Below are positions 43,235 through 51,983 of a stretch of DNA of 57,409 nucleotides, piece after piece. The stretch is from the NCBI RefSeq assembly GCF_900215655.1, contig NZ_OBEN01000010.1:1-57409 (forward strand), given 5' to 3'. The first letter of the stretch is position 1. Every line of letters begins with the position of its first letter. The stretch is from Hydrogenobacter hydrogenophilus (GTDB lineage Bacteria > Aquificota > Aquificia > Aquificales > Aquificaceae). A program made the translations under genes and the position numbers. The notes under the pieces are model-generated. The model saw only the letters and a program-made list of their open reading frames with translations. It had not been told where the DNA came from and ran no database searches.

Positions 43235-44694
43235 GGTTTTACGCAGATAACTGGCTCACCGCTTCCGCTGGGGTTGGGCTCTTAAAGGCTCTTGAACACA
43301 AAGGCATAGAGTGGGAACCCTTCTTGAAGGGAAATGTTATAGAGCTACCCGAAGACCTGTTTAAAGAGATAGGAAAAATCTATGCGGATTACCTTTTGTC
43401 TGATTTCAACCAAGATACACTAAAGAACCTTCTTGAAAAGGAAAGGAAGAAAGAGTTCAATCTTTACAACAGTATAGCTTATCCCAAAATAGGAGATTTT
43501 TATTCCAATAGCCCCATTGTAAATCCCTCAAAGACTGGAAGAGCCAACGCAGAGTTTAAAAAGTTTTACGAAAAGGAGAAGAACATAGAGCTTTTATACT
43601 CTAAGGCAGTAGATGTGGTTAGAAACTTTATTAAGGAACAGTTTGACGAGCTTTTGGGACATGAAAGGAGCCAAAAGGTGTGCTTCTTCTGTAGAGAAAG
43701 AAAGGCTTATATAAAGGACAAGAAGGTAAAGGTCTTTGAAGCAACAAACTTTACCCCTCTTGCTGCAAGTCCAAACACGGTGGAAAACTTCTTCTGGAAC
43801 GGTAAAAGCAATATGTACATGTGTCCCGAGTGTGAGATATTCATGTACTTTTCCGCCTTTGCCTTTCAAAGAACGCTCAGAGGAACTTATATGTTTGTTT
43901 ACACACCAGACCTTAGGGAGACCTTTTCCTTAAACGATATTTTAGCAAAGGAAGGCTCTGTAGGCATAATAAGCAAAACGATTTTGGAGGTAGCAAAGAC
44001 AGTCCAGCAGAGGAAGTCCGAATGGGTCCTTAGGAACATATACATAGTGGAAATTGAAAAGGTAGGAGACGCGCAAGCTAACATACACACTCTTAGCCTT
44101 TCTCCCAGACTTGCAAGTGCTCTAAAGGATTTAATAAAAGATTATCCCAAGTATATGGAAGGTCTTTTTGACCTGTTTATAGAGTATGTCTATTCGGGTA
44201 GGAGTCTCTACGAGTTTCTGTGGAGCGTAATGTCAGGATTTTTCTTTAAAAATCGTTATAAAAACCTGCAGGGAAGGAAAAGTCTTTTGGTAAAGAAAGG
44301 GACGAGCTTTAAGGACTACCTTCCTTACGGACTTCTTTACTTTGTAAAATTTCAGGAGGTGCTAAACATGGAGGACAAAGATAAGGTAAACAAACAGGTT
44401 AACTGGGCTTATGCGGAAGGTAAGAGCCTTTGGGAGGCTTACACACTCGGTATGGGAGAAGAAAGAGCCAAGAAGAAAGTGGAAGTTCTCTCTTACAGGA
44501 TACTTGATGCCATCAGGAGAAAGGACATAGATGCCTTTCAACAGAACATCATAAGAGCTTACCTTGAGGTGGAGAAGGAGATACCCTATGTATTTGTAGA
44601 AGCTCTCAGGGACAGGAGCTTTAACAGAGTAGCTTACGCCTTCTTGATAGGCCTTAACAGTAAAGGAAAACAGGAGGAACAAGAAACTATTTAA
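43225..44694 (+). CDS. cas8: Type I-B large subunit Cas8 (Cst1-like)
   Basis: A 489-aa large subunit that recognises the PAM and recruits Cas3. A four-cysteine zinc finger is visible: CFFC near residue 150 and CPEC near 200. The N-terminal YADNWLTASAGVGLLKALEH and the finger are typical of the Cst1/Cas8a1 group. Sequence conservation in Cas8 is low, so the call rests on the finger, size and position between cas5 and cas3. Confidence 0.85.
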   Translation: MVVRFYADNWLTASAGVGLLKALEHKGIEWEPFLKGNVIELPEDLFKEIGKIYADYLLSDFNQDTLKNLLEKERKKEFNLYNSIAYPKIGDFYSNSPIVNPSKTGRANAEFKKFYEKEKNIELLYSKAVDVVRNFIKEQFDELLGHERSQKVCFFCRERKAYIKDKKVKVFEATNFTPLAASPNTVENFFWNGKSNMYMCPECEIFMYFSAFAFQRTLRGTYMFVYTPDLRETFSLNDILAKEGSVGIISKTILEVAKTVQQRKSEWVLRNIYIVEIEKVGDAQANIHTLSLSPRLASALKDLIKDYPKYMEGLFDLFIEYVYSGRSLYEFLWSVMSGFFFKNRYKNLQGRKSLLVKKGTSFKDYLPYGLLYFVKFQEVLNMEDKDKVNKQVNWAYAEGKSLWEAYTLGMGEERAKKKVEVLSYRILDAIRRKDIDAFQQNIIRAYLEVEKEIPYVFVEALRDRSFNRVAYAFLIGLNSKGKQEEQETI

Positions 44695-44703
44695 AGAACA
44701 AAC

Positions 44704-46848
44704 ATGAGCCTTGATGAGCTTTTAAGTAAGCTTTGGGCAAAGGGGGACGGAACCAGTATAAGGGAGCATACGGACAGGCTTATTGATAACCTCAAAATGA
44801 TCAAAGAGACCTTTGGAGACCTGATTGAAGGGACATTAAAAGAACAAGCAGGGCATTTTTGGAAATGCCTTGAGCTTGCCTGTGAGTATCACGATTATGG
44901 GAAGATACACCGCTACTTTCAGAAAAAAGTGGGAAATCCAGACTTTAAAAATTTCAGGGCAGGGTTTGGTGAGGTAAGACACAATCTTCTTTCTCCTGCC
45001 TTTCTACCAGAAGAACTCTCCGAACCTTGGAAAACCTTAGTAGCATTGGCTATAGTGCACCATCACGATTATGAGCCTTCTGATGAAAATGTTGAGAAGG
45101 TTGAGAAAGTTCTAAAAGAGGAGTTTAAGAAAAGCCTGTCTTTTATGCACAGAAAGGTTCTCAAGAACAGAGAGGAAGAGATCATTGAAAAGCTTGAAAG
45201 TGGTGAGTATACAAATATAAAGACCTTCTATACGCTTCTAAAGGGTTTTCTTTTGCGCATTGACCATGCCAGTAGCTCCAAGTTTGCACCGCATGTAGAA
45301 AGTGGCAGGCTCAAAGAAAACGAGAAGAAAGTTGAAAGCTATCTGAGAAACAACAAAAACGCAAACCTCAATGAACTTCAAAACTTTGTACTTTCAAATA
45401 GAAAGGATAACTTACTCATAGTTGCTTCAACAGGTGCAGGTAAAACGGAGGCAGGTTTTATCTTTTTAGAACACAAGGGGTTTTTTACTATACCTATAAG
45501 AACATCAGCCAACGCAATATACCAAAGAGCCAAGCAAGTATTTGACGAAGAAAGCGTAGGACTTTTGCACTCTACCGCTCATCTTTACCTATTGGGAAAT
45601 GCGGAGGAAGACAGAAACTTCTCAGACGATGCTGTAGTAAAAGACATGTTCCTTACAAAAAACTTTGGAAAACCCCTGATAGTTTCAACACCTGACCAAC
45701 TGTTTCCCTTTATTCTCAGACCTAAAGGCTTTGAAAAGTACTACTCACTGTTTTCCTACTCCCGAGTAGCGTTAGATGAAGTTCAGCTGTTTGAACCCCA
45801 CACGCTTGGCTTCATAGTTAAAGCAATAGAAAAGTTAAGTGAGCTTGATGGAAGGCTTATGGTAATGACCGCTACGCTACCTTCTTACTTGGAAAAAGAC
45901 CTTGAGAAGCTCGGTTTTAAAATGGGAACTTTTTTGACCACCCAAGAGAGGCACAACATAAAAGTCCTTAAAAGCTCCATACTGAGCCAAGAAGGTTTTA
46001 ACCTAATAAGGAAGCTATCCCAAAGGGGTAAAGTTTTGGTGGTGGTTAATACAGTAGGTAGAGCCATTGAGCTTAAAAAGGCACTTGCTTTGGGACATCT
46101 TCTTCACGCTCGCTTTATCTACAAAGACAGAAAGGAAAAGGAAAAAGAAGTAGAGGAGTTTTTCAGAGATTCCAACTGTGGAGTTTGGATAACTACGCAG
46201 ATAGCGGAGGTCTCTTTAGACCTTGATGCGGACTTTCTTATAACGGAGCTATCTACCATTGACTCTCTCTTCCAGAGGATGGGTAGAGTAAACAGGCTTG
46301 GCAGAAAAGAGATAAGCCAGCCCAATGTCTTTGTATTTACCGAAGATTGTTCGGGTATAAGCAGAGTGTATAGAAAAAGCATACACGAATTTACCAAAGA
46401 AGTTTTAAAAGAAGGTCCTTTGAGCGAAGAAGAGAAACAAACTTTCATAAAAAAGGTTTATGAAGAGGTTGCCAAAAGGGATAAAGAATACATGAAAAAT
46501 TACGAAGATGCCAAAAGATACATAGACTCCCTTTGGACCGTAAAAGAGACCTTCAACAAGGAAAAGGCACAGCACATGTTCAGAGATATACTTACCTACA
46601 CGGTGATACCTGAGCGCTTCAGGGACCAAGTAGAAAGGTTGATAAAGGAGTACAAACAAGAAAAGGATTATCTGAAAAGGCTACAGATCTTTTCGAGCAT
46701 AACCGAGTACATGTTTAGCGTACCCGCCTATGTAAAGGTACCTCTCAAAAAGGTAGAAGGGCTCAAAGATGTTTTTTGGATAGAGGGCGAATACTCCGCA
46801 GAGTTGGGATTTGAATTTAAGGAGAATGGTAATGCCAATATCCTTTGA
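44704..46848 (+). CDS. cas3: Cas3 HD nuclease-helicase
   Basis: A 714-aa fused Cas3 that unwinds and degrades target DNA. The HD domain has H63-D64 in EYHDYGKI and HHHDYEP downstream. The SF2 helicase has the Walker A STGAGKT at 242-248, motif II DEVQ at 358-361 (DEVQ in place of DEXH), motif III TATLP, and motif VI FQRMGRVNRLG. All motifs appear intact, so the I-B system can interfere. It overlaps the start region of cas4. Confidence 0.93.
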   Translation: MSLDELLSKLWAKGDGTSIREHTDRLIDNLKMIKETFGDLIEGTLKEQAGHFWKCLELACEYHDYGKIHRYFQKKVGNPDFKNFRAGFGEVRHNLLSPAFLPEELSEPWKTLVALAIVHHHDYEPSDENVEKVEKVLKEEFKKSLSFMHRKVLKNREEEIIEKLESGEYTNIKTFYTLLKGFLLRIDHASSSKFAPHVESGRLKENEKKVESYLRNNKNANLNELQNFVLSNRKDNLLIVASTGAGKTEAGFIFLEHKGFFTIPIRTSANAIYQRAKQVFDEESVGLLHSTAHLYLLGNAEEDRNFSDDAVVKDMFLTKNFGKPLIVSTPDQLFPFILRPKGFEKYYSLFSYSRVALDEVQLFEPHTLGFIVKAIEKLSELDGRLMVMTATLPSYLEKDLEKLGFKMGTFLTTQERHNIKVLKSSILSQEGFNLIRKLSQRGKVLVVVNTVGRAIELKKALALGHLLHARFIYKDRKEKEKEVEEFFRDSNCGVWITTQIAEVSLDLDADFLITELSTIDSLFQRMGRVNRLGRKEISQPNVFVFTEDCSGISRVYRKSIHEFTKEVLKEGPLSEEEKQTFIKKVYEEVAKRDKEYMKNYEDAKRYIDSLWTVKETFNKEKAQHMFRDILTYTVIPERFRDQVERLIKEYKQEKDYLKRLQIFSSITEYMFSVPAYVKVPLKKVEGLKDVFWIEGEYSAELGFEFKENGNANIL

Positions 46849-47350
46849 GGAGATTAAGGAGCTGAAATTCAAAGGTACGCAGGTAGCTTATGCAGTAGTA
46901 TGTCCAAGAAAGCTGTGGCTGTTCTCTAAGGGCATTTCTCTCGAGAGCACCTCTGACAGGGTAGCCCTTGGTAAGTTCCTTGACGAAACATCTTTCAAGG
47001 GTACAAAAGGCTATAGCGATGAGAGGGTAAGCATAGACTTCCTTACTGTAGAAGATGGACTTGTTGTACACGAGGTGAAGCTGTCTAACTCTTTGGAAGA
47101 AGCTCACGAACTTCAGATAAAGTATTACATATACTATCTTAGGTCGCACGGTGCAAACGCAAATTATGGCTTGCTACACTATCCAAGACATAGAAAAATT
47201 AAAAAGGTTCAGCTCACCAGTGAAGATGAGAAAAATATGGATCAAATCCTTTGCTACATAGATTCAATAATCAAAAGCCCAAAGCCTCCACCAGTTATAG
47301 AAAAACCTTACTGTAAAGAGTGTGCCTATTACCATCTTTGCTATGGGTAA
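46832..47350 (+). CDS. cas4: Cas4 exonuclease
   Basis: A 172-aa RecB-like nuclease that trims prespacers and sets PAM and orientation during adaptation. VCPRKLWLF holds the first cluster cysteine, YCKECAYYHLC the remaining three; EVKLSN with a following QIKYY motif forms the nuclease site. The ATG at 46832 is chosen because AAGGAG ends seven bases before; 46826 is an alternative. It overlaps cas1 by eight bases. Confidence 0.92.
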   Translation: MPISFEEIKELKFKGTQVAYAVVCPRKLWLFSKGISLESTSDRVALGKFLDETSFKGTKGYSDERVSIDFLTVEDGLVVHEVKLSNSLEEAHELQIKYYIYYLRSHGANANYGLLHYPRHRKIKKVQLTSEDEKNMDQILCYIDSIIKSPKPPPVIEKPYCKECAYYHLCYG

Positions 47351-48290
47351 GCCCTACTTTTTAATAAGGGACGGTAGGCTTTCCAGAAAGGAAAACACCG
47401 TACTGTTTGAGAGCGAAAGTCTGAGTAAGACAATACCAATAGAAGACATAGACGAGCTGTTTGTACTGTCGGAGGTTTCACTTACATCTAAGTTCCTAAA
47501 GCTCTTATCGGAAAAAGGAGTGGTTATGCATCTTTTTAACAGGTTTGGCTTCTATGTGGGTAGCTTCTATCCAAGAGAGACTGACCCTTCTGGCTACCTG
47601 CTAATAAAACAAGCGGAGCATTATTTGGAACAAGAGAAAAGGCTATATTTAGCAAAGGCTTTTGTTTCTGGAGCTATAGAGAACCTGTCTTTCGTGTACA
47701 ACTTAGACGGTGATGAGTATCTCAAGAGGCTTTCTGAAAAGAAGAGCGTGGAGGAGGTTATGAGCGTTGAAGGAGAGTTTAGAAAAAAGTGTTATGAGAA
47801 GCTTGAGGAAATAACAGGCTTTGAGTTTGGGACAAGAACAAAAAGACCACCAAAGAACCATCTTAACGCTCTCGTATCTTTTGGGAATTCTCTCGTTTAT
47901 GCAAAAGTGTTGGGAGAAATATACTACACCCAACTGAACCCTGCAATAAGCTACCTGCACGAGCCTTCAACAAAAAGATTCTCCCTCTCCCTTGACCTTT
48001 CGGAGGTTTTTAAACCTATACTTTCTGACAGCTTGATCATAGAGCTTGCAGGTAAAACCATAACCGAAAAACACTTTGTGAATAACTCAGGACTCGTATA
48101 CCTAAACGAAGAAGGAAAGAGAATATTCTTAGAAGAATTCAATAAACTTATTGAAAAAACACTAAAGCATAAAAAGCTCAAGCGTAATGTATCCATTAGG
48201 AGCTTAATCAGGATAGAAGCTTATAAGCTCATAAAGCACTTCGTAGGAGACGAGATGTACACACCTCTTATCTACAGGAACCTGTTATGA
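47343..48290 (+). CDS. cas1: Cas1 integrase
   Basis: A 315-aa Cas1, catalytic subunit of the spacer integrase. NALVSFGNSLVYAKV and LHEPSTKRFSLSLDLSEVFKP bring the catalytic Glu-His-Asp environment. The ATG at 47343 follows the cas4 reading frame's end with an eight-base overlap; an earlier frame opening at 47322 would add residues outside the family. It is the only Cas1 in the window and must serve both arrays. Confidence 0.95.
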   Translation: MGKPYFLIRDGRLSRKENTVLFESESLSKTIPIEDIDELFVLSEVSLTSKFLKLLSEKGVVMHLFNRFGFYVGSFYPRETDPSGYLLIKQAEHYLEQEKRLYLAKAFVSGAIENLSFVYNLDGDEYLKRLSEKKSVEEVMSVEGEFRKKCYEKLEEITGFEFGTRTKRPPKNHLNALVSFGNSLVYAKVLGEIYYTQLNPAISYLHEPSTKRFSLSLDLSEVFKPILSDSLIIELAGKTITEKHFVNNSGLVYLNEEGKRIFLEEFNKLIEKTLKHKKLKRNVSIRSLIRIEAYKLIKHFVGDEMYTPLIYRNLL

Positions 48291-48568
48291 AAGTGATCTT
48301 GGTTTATGACATATCTATTGAGGAACCCAGAGATCAGAACAGACTAAATAAGGTTAGGCAGGTGGTTAGAAAGTACATAAACCATGTACAGAAGTCTGTA
48401 TTTGAGGGGGAACTAAGCCCTTCAAAGTTGGAAAGGTTAAAAAACGAGGTGCTAAGGGTTGTTGACAAAAGGAGGGATTCTGTAATTATATATATCCTTG
48501 AAGACGGAGCCTTTTATGAGCGTCAGATCCTAACAGACACACCTGACCCTACGGATAATATCATCTAA
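48287..48568 (+). CDS. cas2: Cas2
   Basis: A 93-aa Cas2 that bridges two Cas1 dimers. VILVYDISIEE carries the conserved strand-1 Asp, and KYINHVQKSVFEGELSP is the typical middle. It overlaps cas1 by four bases and ends one base before the stop of the convergent RHH gene; no terminator is evident between them. Confidence 0.95.
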   Translation: MKVILVYDISIEEPRDQNRLNKVRQVVRKYINHVQKSVFEGELSPSKLERLKNEVLRVVDKRRDSVIIYILEDGAFYERQILTDTPDPTDNII

Positions 48569-48569
48569 T

Positions 48570-48755
48570 TCACAAAGAGCTAAAACCTACTCTCTTCCGA
48601 AGTTCTTTAAGTTCCCTTATCTTCTTAGCTATTAGGTCTCCCATGGTGATTTTTTTGTCTATGCTTTCTACCCTAAGCTCTCTCCATACATCCTCAGGCA
48701 AGGATACAGTTGTTCTTACATACTTTTTTGAAGTCTTCTCCTTCCTTTTCTTCAT
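48570..48755 (-). CDS. Ribbon-helix-helix DNA-binding protein
   Basis: A 61-aa protein. RTTVSLPEDVWRELRVESI is a clear RHH strand-helix, preceded by a basic tail, and TMGDLIAKKIRELKEL is the second helix. Such proteins are often antitoxins or small repressors; no toxin partner is adjacent. It is antisense to the cas transcript and divergent from CRISPR leader 2, with its start only 18 bases from the leader's -35 box, so it could regulate itself and the array promoter. Confidence 0.75.
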   Translation of the reverse strand: MKKRKEKTSKKYVRTTVSLPEDVWRELRVESIDKKITMGDLIAKKIRELKELRKRVGFSSL

Positions 48756-48772
48756 AGATAAAAATTATACTC

Positions 48773-48800
48773 TTGCCAGAAGGAGAAAGTGTGATATAAT
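48773..48800 (+). promoter_or_regulatory. Promoter of CRISPR array 2
   Basis: TTGCCA at 48773-48778 and TATAAT at 48795-48800 with 16-base spacing. Transcription would start about ten bases before the leader hairpin. Confidence 0.6.
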
Positions 48801-48815
48801 AATAAGCGTTTGGGA

Positions 48816-49103
48816 AACTGAGGGTCAGAAAACTGACCCTTGTTATCTTGGCAGTTGAATAGGGTTTGTGTTTGTAAGATAAGAGGGGGGTGATATAGCT
48901 TTAATACCTTCATCAAAACATTTTGGCATTTTGATGTTTTGATGAGGTACTTTTGGAACTGTTGAGTTTCAATAGTTAGAAATGGTAATTTTTCAGCCCA
49001 TTTTTAGGAACTGAAGATTTCCGAAAATTAACTTCATTTGAAAAGGGTACCCCTTTTAGCAAAGTGTTGATGTACAATGTTTTTCTTGAATATCCCTTTT
49101 GGG
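48816..49103 (+). promoter_or_regulatory. CRISPR leader 2
   Basis: The first 240 bases match leader 1. Elements are the hairpin GGGTCAG/CTGACCC (48822-48839), the boxA-like block, and the dyad TCATCAAAACAT (48910-48921) with ATGTTTTGATGA (48934-48945). The last 45 bases before the first repeat differ from leader 1. The dyad could be a hairpin in the RNA or a binding site guiding integration. Confidence 0.88.
48822..48864 (+). promoter_or_regulatory. Hairpin plus boxA-like antitermination element, leader 2
   Basis: Identical to the element of leader 1 over this block. The core at 48837-48864 shares 24 of 28 bases with the 16S rRNA leader element. It lies some 20 bases after the promoter and 240 before the first repeat, suitable for protecting a long untranslated transcript from Rho. 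Confidence 0.6.
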
Positions 49104-49882
49104 GTTTCTAATGTACCGTGTGGAATTGAAAGCCCACCAGCTCATTGTTATACACTGTGAGAATGTATAGTTTCTAATGTACCGTGTGGAATTGAAAGAA
49201 GGTCGTGTGGGCAAATTCCAAGAGTATCTGGCTGAGTTTCTAATGTACCGTGTGGAATTGAAAGTCTTGCGAGGGTTGTTGCCCTCATTCTTTACAAGTA
49301 TGTTTCTAATGTACCGTGTGGAATTGAAAGTCATGCTTTTGATCTCTATGATATAAATGTTGTCTTTGTTTCTAATGTACCGTGTGGAATTGAAAGCAGA
49401 ACCTGCAATCCCTTGCAAGTCCTCAAGCAATCTGTTTCTAATGTACCGTGTGGAATTGAAAGCGGGATCAAAGCTAAGGAAGTCAGTTCCATAATCATGT
49501 TTCTAATGTACCGTGTGGAATTGAAAGAGGAAATATCTTTTCATGGCTTTGGACGAACTCGTAGGTTTCTAATGTACCGTGTGGAATTGAAAGTTCTAAA
49601 GCTTGCTCTTTTTCTCTTTGTTTTTGTTCGTTTCTAATGTACCGTGTGGAATTGAAAGTCCTTTGCAAGAAGGTACCCTTTCTCAACAAACTTTTCAGTT
49701 TCTAATGTACCGTGTGGAATTGAAAGGACATCTCTCAAACCTACTGGGTAAGCACTATAGGAGTTTCTAATGTACCGTGTGGAATTGAAAGCTGGAACAC
49801 CATGTTAATTTTCTTAAGCAATTCTCGGGTTTTTAGCCCACTGGGTGGGATTGGGACTTATCTATCGTGTAGAATTTGAAAG
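49104..49882 (+). CRISPR. CRISPR array 2, eleven type B repeats plus a terminal type A repeat
   Basis: Eleven identical 29-nt repeats (GTTTCTAATGTACC... ending GGAATTGAAAG) start at 49104, 49170, 49236, 49302, 49368, 49434, 49499, 49565, 49630, 49698 and 49763. Spacers are 36-39 nt, all different. After spacer 11 comes a type A repeat with three changes (49829-49857), directly followed without a spacer by the degenerate 3' half of a type B repeat (about 49861-49882). The 3' ATTGAAAG tag fits type I-B/III-B handling by Cas6. The uniform repeats near the leader indicate recent activity. Confidence 0.97.
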
Positions 49883-49971
49883 AAGCAGTTATCCCAGAAT
49901 AAGAAAATCTTATAGCAGGGAAAATAAGGGAGGATAAATTAAATCCATCATTAAAAGTGGGAGGTAAAAGT

Positions 49972-50457
49972 ATGAGGAAAACTCTGTTTGCTCTTTTAGG
50001 AATTGTGGGAGGTTCTTTTGCTGTGCCTGTGTTTATGGATGGGGAGTACGCAAAGGCGCTTTGTAATGAGTGGAACAAGACTCCTCAGCTTGTTGACAAT
50101 CTTGGTAAAAGTGAAAGCTGGGTTGCTGTTCCGGAGAGAAAAATATTTATCTACAGAGAGGATTGTGGAGATTCCAAGCAGATACAACTAACCATAAAGA
50201 ACGAGCAAGGTAAAGCCATGTGTGTGTATGGTGGTCCTGCCAAAGACAAACGCGGACCTAATGACTTTCTTATGTATGCAGAAACCAAAAGATGGTTAGA
50301 GATGGGGAAAAAAGAGTATGGACCCATGAAGGCTATGATGTTAGGAAGGCTCAAATTTGAAGGTCCTAAGTTTGTAGCTATGAAAAACATGGGACCCTTT
50401 GAGGCTTTCTTAGACATCGTGGACAATCCTCCGCACGATGCAAGCAAATGTCCTTAA
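49972..50457 (+). CDS. Exported SCP2-like protein
   Basis: A 161-aa protein with a cleavable signal peptide (about 1-19, ending SFAVPV). The mature part has four cysteines (ALCNEW, REDCGD, KAMCVYG, and SKCP at the end) that could form two disulfides. The stretch EYGPMKAMMLGRLKFEGPKFVAMKNM resembles the lipid-pocket segment of SCP2 sterol-carrier folds. A hydrophobic-ligand carrier in the periplasm is a fair guess only. GGGAGGT precedes the ATG. It stands alone between array 2 and truA. Confidence 0.6.
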   Translation: MRKTLFALLGIVGGSFAVPVFMDGEYAKALCNEWNKTPQLVDNLGKSESWVAVPERKIFIYREDCGDSKQIQLTIKNEQGKAMCVYGGPAKDKRGPNDFLMYAETKRWLEMGKKEYGPMKAMMLGRLKFEGPKFVAMKNMGPFEAFLDIVDNPPHDASKCP

Positions 50458-51179
50458 AGAATTACCCTTTCTAAAGTAAGCCCCTTAGCTTTGGCTGTAA
50501 AAGGACAGTGTTTTTCGTTGCGAAGGTAGGACTGTATGTCCTCCTCTTTTATTTTTCCAAGACCGAGCTGTACGAGGCTTCCTACTATCCTTCTCACCAT
50601 ATACCTAAGAAAGCTCTTTGCTCTTATTCTTATTTCAATAAGCTCTTCAAGCTTTGATAGTTTAACATCTTCAAGCTCTATTAGAGTGTTTTTTTCCTCA
50701 TCATCTATCTTTGCAAAGGCTGAAAAATCCCTTCTTCCCAAAAATAGACTGCTTGCTTTTTGCATAAGGGAAAAGTCCAGTGGTGTGGGTATTCTCCAAA
50801 CAAAGGGTTCTATGAAAGCGTCCCTTGAGTGGGAGTTTAGTATTCTATAGAGATACACCTTACCCTTTACCGAGTAGCGTGCGTTAAATCCTTCTTGTAT
50901 CCACACTTTTTTTATCCCTATGTCCTGTGGAAGCATGGAATTCAGAGCTTTTAGGACTTGCTCGGGTTTTATCTCTTTTTGTGCGGAAAAGTTTGCTACA
51001 AACTCTTTGGCATGCACGCCAGCATCCGTCCTACAACAGCCTATGAGCTTTATCTCTTCCTTAAACATCTTCTGTAAGTTTTCTTTGAGAACGCCCTGAA
51101 CAGTCCTTAGGTTAGGTTGTATCTGCCATCCGTGAAAGTTAGTACCCACATAAGAAAGCAAAAGCACATAATTAGGCAT
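50454..51179 (-). CDS. truA: tRNA pseudouridine synthase A
   Basis: A 241-aa enzyme making pseudouridine at tRNA positions 38-40. Catalytic Asp52 lies in GCCRTDAGVHAKEF; SYVGTNFHGWQIQPN is the N-terminal signature and RIVGSLVQLGLGKI a C-terminal one. A TATAAT abuts the ATG at 51179; if that is the promoter, a GTG four codons in (51167) would be the start of a nearly leaderless message. The terminal four bases overlap the SCP2-like gene. Confidence 0.93.
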   Translation of the reverse strand: MPNYVLLLSYVGTNFHGWQIQPNLRTVQGVLKENLQKMFKEEIKLIGCCRTDAGVHAKEFVANFSAQKEIKPEQVLKALNSMLPQDIGIKKVWIQEGFNARYSVKGKVYLYRILNSHSRDAFIEPFVWRIPTPLDFSLMQKASSLFLGRRDFSAFAKIDDEEKNTLIELEDVKLSKLEELIEIRIRAKSFLRYMVRRIVGSLVQLGLGKIKEEDIQSYLRNEKHCPFTAKAKGLTLERVIL

Positions 51180-51279
51180 ATTATAATTTTCTCATACGCG
51201 GTTAGCTGTTAATCAAATTATCTCTTACTTTGTGTTTGCGTTAAGCTTATTGAGTTCCTCCTTATTTTACAACTGCCTT

Positions 51280-51430
51280 TTGTTCTTGCAAGCATTTTTT
51301 AGATCAAGGGATATGCTTCATTCATCCACTAATATGAATCCTACAATACAGTTAAAGAGTGGTTTTTCCAGCTCCGTTGTCCTCTCTCCCTTTGTACTTT
51401 TTCCTCGCACATTGAGCTATGAGCATAGGG
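51280..51430 (-). pseudogene. Possible fossil of an ABC-transporter ATPase
   Basis: On the minus strand DNGAGKTTL (51355-51381), the commonest ABC Walker A sequence, is followed by a stop; 17 bases farther, in another frame, FILVDE (51321-51338), a Walker B sequence, is followed by a stop and then SISLDLKN. Normally some 120 residues separate these motifs, so an internal deletion and frameshift are implied. The rest of the 290-base gap between truA and 5S shows nothing else. Short motifs can arise by chance; the order and strand are the only further support. Confidence 0.35.
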
Positions 51431-51472
51431 ATCATTCTAAATTACGAAGTTTGCTAAGTATAAATATTAAAA

Positions 51473-51593
51473 CCCCCGGGACGACCTACTTTCCCGTGCC
51501 GTTCGCCCGGCACAGTATCATCGGCGCTGGAGGGCTTAACTGCCGGGTTCGGAATGGAAACCGGGTGTTTCCCCTCCGCTATGGTCCCGAGGG
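51473..51593 (-). rRNA. rrf: 5S ribosomal RNA
   Basis: About 121 nt. The ends CCCTCGGGAC and GTCCCGGGGG pair perfectly over ten positions (one G-U). The interior has the conserved CCGAACCCGG-type loop B/C sequence (TTCCGAACCCGGCAGTTAAG). It is the last gene of the rRNA operon; no strong intrinsic terminator is seen after it. Confidence 0.95.
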
Positions 51594-51600
51594 AAACTCT

Positions 51601-51638
51601 GACAACTCAATAGGTTTTCCTTCCTGTGGGTGTGCAAG
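51601..51638 (-). other. 3' strand of the 23S processing stem
   Basis: This strand pairs with 55271-55309 over about 37 bases with few mismatches, enclosing the 23S gene as an RNase III substrate. Confidence 0.75.
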
Positions 51639-51748
51639 CCGAACGGGCTATTAGTACAGCTTGGCTTCACCCCTTACGGAGCTTCCACCTGCTGCCTATC
51701 AACGTGGTAGTCTTCCACGGCCCTTCAGGGAGTCCTTATCTTGAGGTG

Positions 51749-51781
<33 letters not shown>

Positions 51782-51949
51782 CGTAGCAGGATGGCTACCC
51801 GGCGCTACCTCTGGAGAGATAACCGGTACACCAGAGCCTGCCCCGTCCCGGTCCTCTCGTACTAAGGACGGACCCTCTCAAGACTCCTGCGCCCGCGGCG
51901 GATAGGGACCGAACTGTCTCGCGACGTTCTGAACCCAGCTCGCGTCCCC

Positions 51950-51983
<34 letters not shown>

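Noticed and set aside
49056-49689. Open frames repeating FNSTRYIRN-like units on the minus strand
   Set aside because: They are translations of the CRISPR repeats of array 2, not a repetitive protein.
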